DNA of 64,000 nt from Aegilops tauschii subsp. strangulata (lineage: Eukaryota > Streptophyta > Magnoliopsida > Poales > Poaceae). Below, piece after piece: positions 10,810 through 22,600 of the stretch (position 1 is the first letter of the stretch; every line of letters begins with the position of its first letter). The stretch spans positions 460,708,780 to 460,772,779 of the forward strand of contig NC_053040.3 in assembly GCF_002575655.3 (NCBI RefSeq), given 5' to 3'. The notes below the pieces were generated by a model. It saw only the letters and a program-made list of their open reading frames with translations. It did not search any database and was not told the origin of the DNA. The translations under genes were made by a program, and so were the position numbers.

Positions 10810-12359
10810 TGTTGGGGAATGTAGTAATTTCAAAAAAAATTCCTACGCACACACAGGATCATGGTGATGCATAGGAACGAGAGGGGCGAGTGTTGTCTAC
10901 GTACCCTTGTAGACCGAAAGCGGAAGCGTTAGCACAACGCGGTTGATGTAGTCGTACGTCTTCACGATCCGACCGATCCAAGTACCGAATGTATGGCACC
11001 TCCGAGTTCAGCACACGTTCAGCTCGATGACGTCCCGCGAACTCCGATCCAGCAGAGCTTCACGGGAGAGTTCCGTCAGCACGATGGTGTGATGACGGTG
11101 ATGATGTTGCTACCTACGCAGGGCTTCGCCTAAGCACCGCTACGGTATGATCGAAGTGGAATATGGTGGAGGGGGGCACTGCACACGGCTAAGAGATCAA
11201 GAGACCAATTGTTGTGTCTATGGGGTGCCCCCTGGCCATGTATATAAAGGAGTGGAGGAGGGGGAGAGGGCCGGCCCCTATGGCGCGCCCTGGAGGAGTC
11301 CTACTCCCATCGGGAGTAGGATTCCTCCCCTTCCAAGTAGTAGGAGTAGGAGACAAGGAAGGGGAAGAGGGAAGAGAAGGAAGGAGGGGGCGCCGCCCCT
11401 CACCCTAGTCCAATTCGGACTAGTCATTGGGGGGGGCGCGCGGCCTGCCTCTCTCTCTCCCCTAAAGCCCAATAAGGCCCATATACTTCTTCCCCGTATT
11501 CCCGTAACTCCCCGGTACTCCGAAAAATACCCGAACCACTCGGAACGTTTCCGATGTCCAAATATAGTCGTCCAATATATCGATCTTTACATCTCGACCA
11601 TTTCAAGACTCCTCGTCATGTCCCCGATCTCATCCGGGACTCTGAACTACCTTCGGTACATAAAATCACATAAAATCATAATACAAATCGTCACCAAACG
11701 TTAAGCGTGCGGACCCTACGGGTTCGAGAACTATGTAGACATGACCGAGACACGTCTCTGGTCAATAACCAATAACGGAACCTGGATGCTCATATTGGCT
11801 CCCACATATTCTCCGAAGATCTTTATCGGTCAAACCGCATAACAACATACGTTTTTCCCTTTGTCATCGGTATGTTACTTGCCCGAGATTCGTTCGTCGC
11901 TATCTCAATACCTAGTTCAATCTCATTACCGGCAAGTCTCTTTACTTGTTCCGTAATGCAACGTCCCGCAACTAACTCATTAGTCACATTGCTTGCAAGG
12001 CTTATAGTGATGTGAATTACCGAGAGGGCCCAGAGATACCTCTCCGACAATCGGAGTGACAAATCCTAATCTCGAAATACGCCAACTCAACAAGTACCTT
12101 CGGAGACACCCGTGGAGCACCTTTATAATCACCCAGTTACGTTGTGACATTTGGTAGCACACAAAGTGTTCGTTCGGTAAACGGGAGTTGCATAATCTCA
12201 TAGTCATAGAAACATGTATAAGTCATGAAGAAAGCAATAGCAGCATACTAAACGATCAAGTGCTAAGCTAACGGAATGGGTCAAGTCAATCACATCATTC
12301 TCCTAATGATGTGATCCCGTTAATCAAATGACAACTCATGTCTATGGTTAGGAAACTTA
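10810..12359 (-). repeat. Angela 3' LTR, U3 start deleted
   Basis: Aligns with 17112-18840 until 'GGTTAGGAAACTTA' and then jumps directly into RNase H coding sequence. About 180 bp of the U3 end, the polypurine tract and the rest of RNase H are missing. Confidence 0.85.
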
Positions 12360-15300
12360 GAGTCTTCTGGATCAGTGTCAAAACTTGCATCGACGTAACC
12401 CTTTACGACGAACCTTTTGTCACTTCCATAATCGAGAAACATATCCTTATTCCACTAAGGATAATTTTGACCGCTGTCCAGTGATCTACTCCTAGATCAC
12501 TCTTGTACTCCCTTGCCAAACTCAGTGGTAGGGTATACAATAGATCTGGTACACAGCATGACATACTTTATACAACCTATGGCTGAGGCATAGGGAATGA
12601 ATTTCATTCTCTTTCTATCTTCTGCCGTGGTCGGGCTTTGAGTCTTACTCAATTTCACACCTTGTAACACAGGCAAGAACTCTTTCTTTGATTGTTCCAT
12701 TTTGAACTATTTCAAAATCTTGTCAAGGTATGTACTCATTGAAAAAACTTATCAAGCATCTTGATCTATCTCTATAGATCTTGATGCTCAATTTGTAAGC
12801 AGCTTCACCGAGGTCTTTCTTTGAAAAACTCCTTTCAAATACTCCTTTATGCTTTCCAGAAAATTCTACATTATTTCTGATCAACAATATGTCATTCACA
12901 TATATTTATCAGAAAATGATGTAGTGCTCCCACTCACTTTCTTATAAATACAGGCTTCTCCAAAGGTCTGTATAAAACCATATGCTTTGATCACACTATC
13001 AAAGCGTTTATTCCAACTCCGAGAGGCTTGCACCAGTCCATAAATGGATCGCTGGAGCTTGCACACTTTGTTAGCACCCTTTGGATCGATAAAACCTTCA
13101 GGTTGCATCATATACAACTCTTCTTGAAGAAATCCATTAAGGAATGTAGTTTTGGCATCCATTTGCTAGATTTCATAAAATGTGGCAATTTGCTAACATG
13201 ATTCGGACAGACTTAAGCATCGCTACGAGTGAGAAAATCTCATCGTAGTCAACACCTTGAACTTTGTCAAACACCTTTTTCGACAAGTCTAGCTTTGTAG
13301 ATAGTAACACTACTATCAGCGTCCGTCTTCCTCTTGAAGATCCATTTATTTTCTATGGCCTGCCGATCATCGGGCAAGTCAACAAAAGTCCACACTTTGT
13401 TCTCATACATGGATCCCATCTCATATTTCATGGCCTCAAGCCATTTCGCGGAATCTGGGCTCATCATCGCTTCCTCATAGTTCGTAGGTTCGTCATGGTC
13501 AAGTAACATGACCTCCAGATTAGGATTACCGTACCACTCTGGTGCGGATCTCACTCTCGTTGACCTACGAGGTTCGGTAGTAACTTGATCTAAAGTTACA
13601 TGATCATCATCATTAGCTTCGTCACTAATTGGTGTAGGAGTCACAAGAACAGATTTCTGTGATGAACTACTTTCCAATAAGGGAGCAGGTACAGTTACCT
13701 CATCAAGTTCTACTTTCCTCCCACTCACTTCTTTCGAGAGAAACTCCTTCTCTAAAAAGGATCCATTCTTAGCAACGAATGTCTTGCTTTCGGATCTGTG
13801 ATAGAAGGTGTACCCAACAGTCTCCTTTGGGTATCCTATGAAGACACATTTTTCCGATTTGGGTTTGAGCTTATCAGGATGAAACTTTTTCACATAAGCA
13901 TCGCAACCCCAAACTTTAAGAAACGACAACTTTGATTTCTTGCCAAACCACAGTTCATACGGTGTCGTCTCAACGGATTTAGATGGTGCCCTATTTAACG
14001 TGAATGCATCTGTCTCTAATGCATAACCCCAAAATGATAGTGGTAAATCGATAAGAGACATCATAGATTGCACAGTATCTAATAAAGTACAGTTACAATG
14101 TCGGACACACCATTATGCTATGGTGTTCCAGGTGGCACGAATTTGTGAAACTGTTCCACATTGTTTTAACTGAAGACCAAACTCGTAACTCAAATATTCG
14201 TCTCCTGCGATCAGATCGTAGAAACTTTATTTTCTTGTCACGATGATTTTCCACTTCACTCTGAAATTCTTTGAACTTTTCAAATGTTTCAGACTTATGT
14301 TTCATCAAGTAGATATACCCATATCTGCTCAAATCATCTGTGAAGGTCAGAAAATAACGATACCCGTCGCGAGCCTCAACACTCATCGGATCGCCTACAT
14401 CAGTATGTATTATTTCCAATAAGTCAGTTGCTTGCTCCAATGTTCCGGAGAATGGAGTTTTAGTCATCTTACCCATAAGGCATGGTTCGCAAGCATCAAG
14501 TGATTCGTAATCAAGTGATTCCAAAATCCCATCAGCATGGAGTTTCCTCATGCGCTTTACACCAATATGACCTAAACGGCAGTGCCACAAATAAGTTGCA
14601 CTATCATTATTAACTTTGCATCTTTTGGCTTCAATATTATGAATATGTGTATCACTACGATCGAGATCCAACAAACTATTATCATTGGGTGTATGACCAT
14701 CGAAGGTTTTATTCATGTAAACAGAACCAAAATTATTCTTTGACTTTAAATGAATAACCGTATTGCAATAAACATGATCAAATCATATTCGTGCTCAACG
14801 CAAACGCCAAATAATATTTATTTAGGTTTAACACTAATCCCGAAAGTATAGAGAGTGTGCGATGATGATCATATCAATCTTGGAACCACTTCCAACAAAC
14901 ATCGTCACCTCGCCCTTAACTAGTTTCTGTTCATTCTGCAACTCCCGTTCCGAGTTACTTCTCTTAGCAACTGAACCAGTATCAAATACCGAGGGATTGC
15001 TATAAACACTAGTGAAGTACACATCAATAACATGTATATCAAATATAACTTGTTCACTTTTCCATCCTTCTTATCCGCCAAATACTTAGGGTAGTTCCGT
15101 TTCCAGTGACCAGTCCCTTTGTAGTAGAAGCACTTAGTCTCAGGCTTAGGTCCAGACTTGGGCTTCTTCACTTGCGCAGCAACTTGCTTGCCGTTCTTCT
15201 TGAAGTTCCCCTTCTGCCCTTTGCCCTTTTTCTTGAAACTAGTGGTCTTGTCAATCAACACTTGATGTTTTTCTTGATTTCTACCTTCACCGATTTTAGC

Positions 15301-15900
15301 ATCGCGAAGAGCTTGGGAATTGTTTTCGTCATCCCTTGCATATTATAGTTCATCATGAAGTTCTAGTAACTTGGTGATAGTGACTAGAGAACTTTGTCAA
15401 TTACTATCTTATCTGGAAGATTAACTCCCACTTGATTCAAGCAATTGTAGTACCCAGACAATCTAAGTACATGCTCACTGGTTGAGCTATTCTCCTCCAT
15501 CTTGTAGGCAAAGTACTGTCAGAGGTCTCATACCTCTCGACACGGGCATGAGTATGAAATACCAATTTCAACTCTTGGAACATCTTACACGCTCCGTGGC
15601 GTTCAAATGTTTTTTGAAGTCCCGGTTCTAAGCCGTAAAGCATGGTGTACTAAACTATCAAGTAGTCATCATACCGAGCTTTGTCAAACGTTCATAACGT
15701 CTGCATCTGCTCCTGCAATTGGTCTGTCACCTAGCGGTGCATCAAGGACATAATTTTTCTGTGCAGCAATGAGGATAATCCTCAGATCACGGACCAAGTC
15801 CGCAACTTTGCTACTATCATCTTTCCAGTTAGTTTTCTCTACGAACATATCAAAAATAAAGGGGGAGCTATATCGCGAGTTATTGATCTACAACATAGTT
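12360..15900 (-). pseudogene. Angela gag-pol remnants
   Basis: Minus-strand fragments in the Copia order: Gag (about 15900-15437), nucleocapsid (about 15261-15050), protease region (poorly preserved), integrase zinc finger and core (14716-14093), integrase C-terminal part and RT start (14073-13267), RT (13162-12896) and the first residues of RNase H at 12360-12420. Frames change repeatedly. In the CCHC knuckle the second and last Cys are Tyr (CFYYKGTGHWKRNY), which removes the zinc site. The RT active-site region is lost in frameshifts. Not functional. Confidence 0.85.
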
Positions 15901-17096
15901 ATGCAAATACTACCAGGACTAAGTTCATGATAAATTAAAGTTCAATTAATCATATTACTTAAGAACTCCCACTTAGATAGACATCCCTCTAATCATCTAA
16001 GTGATCACGTGATCCATATCAACTAAACCATGTCTGATCATCACGTGAGATGGAGTAGTTTTCAATGGTGAACATCACTATGTTGATCATATCTACTATA
16101 TGATTCACGCTCGACCTTTCGGTCTCAGTGTTCGGAGGCCATATCTGCATATGTTAGGCTCGTCAAGTTTAACCCGAGGATTCCGCGTGTGCAACTGTTT
16201 TGCACCCGTTGTATTTGAACGTAGAGCTTATCACACCCGATCATCACGTGGTGTCTCAGAACGAAGAACTTTCACAACGGTGCATACTCAGGGAGAACAC
16301 TTATACCTTGAAATTTAGTGAGAGATCATCTTATAATGCTACCGACGATCTAAGCAAAATAAGATGCATAAAAGATAAACATCACATGCAATCAATATAA
16401 GTGATATGATATGGCCATCATCATCTTGTGCTTGTGATCTTCATCTCCGAAGCACCGTCATGATCAGCATCGTCACCGGCGCGACACCTTGATCTCCATC
16501 GTAGCATCGTTGTCGTCTCGCCAACCATTGCTTCTACGACTATCGCTACCGCTTAGTGATAAAGTAAAGCAATTACAGGGCGATTGCATTGCATACAATA
16601 AAGCGACAACCATATGGCTCCTGCCAGTTGCCGATAACTCAGTTACAAAACATGATCATCTCATAAAATAAAATATAGCATCATGCCTTGACCATATCAC
16701 ATCATAACATGCCCTGCAAAAACAAGTTAGATGTCCTCTACTTTGTTGTTGCAAGTTTTACGTGGCTGCTATGGGCTGAGCAAGAACCGTTCTTACCTAC
16801 GCATCAAAAACCACAACGATAGTTCATCAAGTTAGTGATGTTTTAACCTTCTCAAGGACAGGGCGTAGCCACACTCGGTCAACTAAAGTTGGAGAAACTA
16901 ACACCCGCCAGCCACCTATGTGCAAAGCACGTCGGTAGAACCAGTCTCGCGTAAGCGTACGCGTAATGTCGGTCCGGGCCGCTTCATGCAACAATACCGC
17001 CAAACCAAAGTATGACATGCTGGTAAGCAGTATGACTTGTATCGCCCACAACTCACTTGTGTTCTACTCGTGCATATAACATCTACTCATAAAACC
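15901..17096 (-). other. Angela untranslated leader
   Basis: About 1.2 kb between the primer site and gag, without any ORF I can support. A long leader before gag is normal for BARE-1/Angela elements. Confidence 0.6.
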
Positions 17097-17111
17097 TGGC
17101 TCGGATGCCAC
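17097..17111 (-). other. Angela primer-binding site (tRNA-Met type, mutated)
   Basis: The minus strand reads TGGCATCCGAGCCAGG just inside the 5' LTR, against TGGTATCAGAGCCAGG expected for initiator tRNA-Met. Two substitutions. Confidence 0.75.
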
Positions 17112-18840
17112 TGTTGGGGAACGTAGTAATTTCAAAAAAAATTCCTACGCACACACAGGATCATGGTGATGCATAGCAACGAGAGGGGAGAGTGTTCTCT
17201 ACGTACCCTCGTAGACCAAAAGCGGAAGCGTTACCATAACGCGGTTGATGTAGTCGTACGTCTTCACGATCCGACCGATCCAAGTACCGAACGTACGGCA
17301 CCTCCGAGTTCAGCACACGTTCAGCTCGATGACGTCCTGCGAACTCCTATCCAGCAGAGCTTCACGGGAGAGTTCCGTCAGCACGACAGTGTGATGACGG
17401 TGATGATGTTGCCACCGACGCAGGGCTTCGCCTAAGGACCGCTACGATATGATCGAGGTGGAATATGGTGGAGGGGGGCACCACACACGGCTAAGAGATC
17501 AAGAGATCAATTGTTGTGTCTATGGGGTGCGCCCTGGCCACGTATATAAAGGAGTGGAGGAGGGGGAGAGGGTTGGCCCCTTTGGCGCGCCTTGGAGGAG
17601 TCCTACTCCCACCGGGAGTAGGATTCCTCCCCTTCCAAGTAGTAGGAGTAGGAGACAAGGAAGGGGAAGAGGGAAGAGAAGGAAGGAGGGGGCGCCGCCC
17701 CTCCCCCTAGTCCAATTCGGACTAGTCATTGGGGGGCGCGCGGCCTGCTTCTCTCTCTCCCCTAAAGCCCAGTAAGGCCCATATACTTCTTCCCCATATT
17801 CCCGTAACTCCCCGGTACTCGGAAAAATACCCGAACCACTCGGAACCTTTCCGATGTCCAAATATAGTCATCCAATATATCGATCTTTACGTCTCGACCA
17901 TTTTGAGACTCCTCGTCATGTCCCCAATCTCATATGGGACTCCGAACTACCTTCGGTACATCAAATCACATAAACTCATAATACAAATCGTCACCGAACG
18001 TTAAGCGTGCGGACCCTACGGGTTCGAGAACTATGTAGACATGACCGAGACACGTCTCCGGTCAATAACCAATAGCGGAACCTGGATGCTCATATTGGCT
18101 CCCACATATTCTACAAAGATCTTTATTGGTCAAACCGCATAACAACATACGTTGTTCCCTTTGTCATTAGTATGTTACTTGCCCGAGATTCGATCGTCGG
18201 TATCTCAATACCTAGTTCAATCTCGTTACCGGCAAGTCTCTTTACTCGTTCCGTAATGCATCATCCCGTAACTAACTCATTAGTCCCATTGCTTGCATGG
18301 CTTATAGTGATGTACATTACCGAGAGGGCCCAGAGATACCTCTCCGACAATCGGAGTGACAAATCCTAATCTCGAAATACGCCAACTCAACAAGTACCTT
18401 CGGAGACACCTGTAGAGCACCTTTATAATCACCCAGTTACGTTGTGACGTTTGGTAGTACACAAAGTGTTCCTCCGGTAAACGGGAGTTGCATAATCTCA
18501 TAGTCATAGGATTATGTATAAGTCATGAAGAAAGCAATAGCAGCATACTAAACGATCAAGTGCTAAGCTAATGAAATGGGTCAAGTCAATCAGATCATTC
18601 TCCTAATGATGTGATCCCGTTAATCAAATGACAACTCATGCCTATGGTTAGGAAACTTAACCATCTTTGATTAACGAGCTAGTCAAGTAGAGGCATACTA
18701 GTGACACTATGTTTGTCTATGTATTCACACATATATTATGTTTCCGGTTAATACAATTCTGGCATGAATAATAAACATTTATCATGAAATAAGGAAATAA
18801 ATAATAACTTTATTATTGCCTCTAGGGCATATTTCCTTCA
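17112..18840 (-). repeat. Angela 5' LTR
   Basis: 1,729 bp, complete. A minus-strand TATA (TTTATATAC, near 17540-17550) precedes the transcript start. It is similar to 10810-12359 with scattered substitutions. Confidence 0.9.
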
Positions 18841-19525
18841 CCAACCACATAAATCTTGATCTCTAGCCTTCCCCAAGTTGCTTTCCACTCAAATCATCTT
18901 TCCACCAAATCCAATCCTATGAGAGAGAGTTGAGTGTTGGGGAGAATATCATTTGAAACACAAGAGCAAGGAGTTCATCATCAACACACCGTCTATTACC
19001 TTTTGGAGAGTGGTGTCTCCTAGATTGGTTAGGTGTCACTTGGGAGCCTCCGTCAAGATTGTGGAGTTGAACCAAGGAGTTTGTACGGGCAAGGAGATCG
19101 CCTACTTTGTGAAGATCTACCCTAGTGAGGCAAGTCCTTTGTGGGCAATGGCCATGGTGGGATAGACAAGGTTGCTTCTTCGTGGACCCTTCGTGGGTGG
19201 AGCCCTCCGTGGACTCGCGCAACTGTTACCCTTCGTGGGTTGAAGTCTCCATCAACGTGGATGTACGATAGCACCACCTATCGGAACCACGCCAAAAATC
19301 TCCGTGTCTACATTGAGTTTGCTCACTCAAACTCCTCCCTTTACCTTCATATGCAATTGTTTTACATTCCGCTGCTATACTCTTAGAATTGCATGTGTAG
19401 GTTGATTATTTGACTTGTGCTAAGTTGTTAAAATCTGACAAGACTTAAAATTGGGGAAAGGCTAGTTTTTTATTTGGTCAAGTAGTCTAATCACCCCCCT
19501 CTAGACATACTTTTGATCCTACAAG

Positions 19526-19537
19526 TGGTATCAGAGC
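19526..19537 (+). other. Copia-2 primer-binding site
   Basis: TGGTATCAGAGC, an exact match to the complement of the initiator tRNA-Met 3' end, two bases after the 5' LTR. Confidence 0.9.
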
Positions 19538-19608
19538 TTTGGTCTCCATTTGCCTTGATTTCCATAGCTTTTGGTGATCATAGCCTTGGTTTCACAACCT
19601 AGGAGAGT

Positions 19609-22600
19609 ATGGCGTCTAGCGAGGGAAATTACCACCGTAGAGGTCCTTACTTTGATGGTACTAATTTTGCTAGTTGGAAGCATAAGATGAAAATGCATAT
19701 TCTTGGACATAACCCCGCCGTTTGGGCAATTGTGTGTATTGGCTTGCAAGGTGAATTCTTTGATGGGAGAGAACCGAACCGTGAAGCTACCGCGGAAGAG
19801 TTGAATTTGCTGCAATACAATGCTCAAGCTTGTGATATTCTCTTCAATGGATTGTGCCCCAAAGAATTCAACAAAATTAGCCGTCTAGAAAATGCAAAGG
19901 AAATTTGGGATACTTTGATTGATATGCATGAAGGTACCGACTCCGTCAAGGAATCCAAATTGGATGTGCTTCAAAGTCATCTTGACAAGTTCAAAATGAA
20001 GGATGGTGAAGGTGTCGCTGAAATGTACTCTAGGCTTGCTCTCATCACAAATGAGATTGCCGGCTTAGGAAGTGAAGAGATGACCGACAAATTCATCATC
20101 AAGAAGATCCTAAGAGCCTTGGATGGAAAATATGATACCATGTGCACATTGATCCAGATGATGCCCAATTACAAAGATCTCAAGCCAACGGAAGTCATTG
20201 GAAGAATTATTGCTCATGAGATGTCACTTAAGGATAAGGAAGAGCTCCACAACAAGTCAAGCGGTGCTTACAAAGCCTCATGTGATGCTCCCACATCATC
20301 AAGTGAGAAACGAACCTTCAATGAAGAATTGAGCCTAACGGTGAAGAACTTCAACAAGTTCTACAAGAGTAGAAGCAAGGAAAGAAGTTCCAAGTCAAGG
20401 TCCTACAATGACAAAAGATCTTCAAGTTGTGGACACTACTCCAATGAGTGTACGGCTCCCTACAAAAGAAGAGAAGATTCTCCCAAAAGAAGGAGTAGGA
20501 GAGAAGAATCACCACCAAGAGAGAGAAGGAGTAGAGATGATCGTTATGAACGAAGACCCTCTCGGATAAGCAAGGATTCGGAAAGGAAGGACAAGTCATC
20601 AAAGAACTACACAAAACGAAGACATCAAGCTCATGTTGGTGAATGGATATCCGGCTCCGACTCCAACCATCACTCCGAAAGAAGTTATCACTCCGACTCC
20701 GAATATAATCAACACTACTACAAAAACAGCTATAGCCAATATGGACACTAATGGCGCACTATGCATGTGGTGCGCCATTACTATATTTAGTAATGGCGCA
20801 CCATGTGTTGGTGCGCCATTAGTGTGCAAATACTAATGGCACACCACATCCACGGTGCGCCATTAGTAATTTTTTTTTTCAAAACTAGTAATGGCGCACC
20901 AGGGGATAGTGCGCCATTACTAGGGATAGTGCGCCATTACTAGTTAAACTAGTAATGGCGCACCACTCCCCTGGTGCGCCATTATGAATTTTGTTTCAAT
21001 TTTTTTTTCAAATTGTTTTTTATTTTATTTTTTAAAACTACTAATGGCGCACCGTGGGTGCAGTGCGCCATTACTAGTTGAACTAGTAATGGCGCACCAC
21101 TCCCACGGTGCGCCATTAGTAATTTTGTTACAAATTTTGTTTCTTTTTTTTAAAAAACTACTAATGGCGCACCGTGGGGGTGGTGTGCCATTACTAGTTG
21201 AACTACCCCCGTACACGTTCTCTCCCCTCCCCTTCCTCCTGACACAGCCACCCGCCTCTCCTCCGGCTCTCACCCAACGCCGCCGCTGATCTCCTCTTCC
21301 GCGTCACCTCTTTGGCGGCCTCCTCTCCCCATCCACGCCGCGCCGACGACCTTCCTATCCTCTCCTCTGTCTGCCCGGTCGGGCCGAGACCCTAGCCCGA
21401 TGCCATGGCGACCATGGCAGCAGGAGGAGCCCGGTCATGGCGGCCTCCTCTCCCTGCAGCGCCGCCGCACCTCACCTTCTCTTCTCTTCTCTCCTCTTCT
21501 CTCCCAGTAGAGGAGAGGAGGGGAGGGAAGGGAAGGCCTTCTCCGGCGAGCTTCCAGGGAGGTGAGGAGCGCCTATATCCAGATCCACGGCGCATCGTCC
21601 CGTCGTCGACCTGAGCCGCGACCATCCATGCAGGGCCGGCAGAAGCCAGGACGGAGATGCCAGAAACCCTAGCCTAGCCATGGAGGTACGACGCCTCAAC
21701 TTCCGGCGATGGACGACGGCTACAGGCCATCTCCGGCGACGGATCTCCGACCCCGACCATGGTGCGTGCGGCTGCAGGCCATCTTCTTCATCTCCCCTCC
21801 CCTCCCCTCATTGGTTCGTTTTATGTGCAGGGCAGGCTGCTCCGAACGAGCTGCTACTGCTGCTGCAGGTGCACGACGCATGGCTGCTCCCTCCTCCTCT
21901 GCCTACTGCAGGTGGACATGGTGAGCACATCTTATCTAGCTTGCCAATTTGATTGATTGCAATTCTTCTTTCTGGTGGTGTTGATTGCCATTGTGCAGTT
22001 CAGTTCAGTTTCAATCTGAATGCACCTCTCGGTCTCTTCCTCCTCTCTTGTGCTTTTGCATCTCCATGCCCAGATTTGGGCTTAATTAATTCCATTGCCT
22101 GCTGTTTATGGACGGATTGTTAGGTTAGATTGCTCACTTTATCCATCTCATCATGTCTCCTGAATGAATAAATGAATGAATGAATAAGCACTTTAATTGA
22201 TGCTTGCTGGTTGGATGGATGGATGTCGTACATGCCATGCTTTTGGGTTAATTTGTCCGTCAAATTGATCCATTGGCCCGCTTGGTTCAATTTATCTGAT
22301 GCCACAAGTGGCGTCATTTTTATTCTGTATGGACTGCCATTATAATGTACGTACATGCCACTGAACATTCAGTCTTTACTTGTGTGTAAGACCGGACTTT
22401 CTTCCGTTGTCAACGCAACTCGACGCAAGACCAGTGCCTTGGTCGCTTGCTCCGGTGTGGTGCAGCTGAGCTGGGCCAACGACCATGCCGTGTACAAGGG
22501 CAAACTTCCCTCCGACAAGACGGCTCCTAGCTCGGGTAAGCAGCAGCACCCCCATGGTCGTTTTAGTTTTCAGAGAGCCCTTTTTTGTGTGTCAGCTGAT

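Larger units (their letters stand above)
10810..18840 (-). mobile_element. Angela/BARE-1/WIS-type Copia element, degenerate
   Basis: 8,031 bp on the minus strand with CCAAC duplications at 10805-10809 and 18841-18845. The LTR ends (TGTTGGGGAACG... on the plus strand, ...GGGCATATTTCCTTCA) are those I know from the Angela/BARE-1 group of Triticeae Copia elements. The 3' LTR and the adjacent RNase H end are fused by a deletion, and coding sequence is heavily mutated. It sits in the leader part of the Copia-2 5' LTR and separates that promoter from its gag. Confidence 0.93.
9842..19523 (+). repeat. Copia-2 5' LTR, split by Angela
   Basis: LTR parts 9842-10809 and 18846-19523 together make 1,646 bp and align to the 3' LTR (1,656 bp). 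It begins TGAAAGTGCAAC and ends GATCCTACA. It contains a palindrome cluster, a TATA box and a long leader. Confidence 0.93.

Noticed and set aside
20745..21195. Regular short repeats as a CRISPR array
   Set aside because: The units are inverted pairs of unequal spacing at a CACTA end in plant DNA. There are no constant direct repeats with unique spacers and no cas genes.
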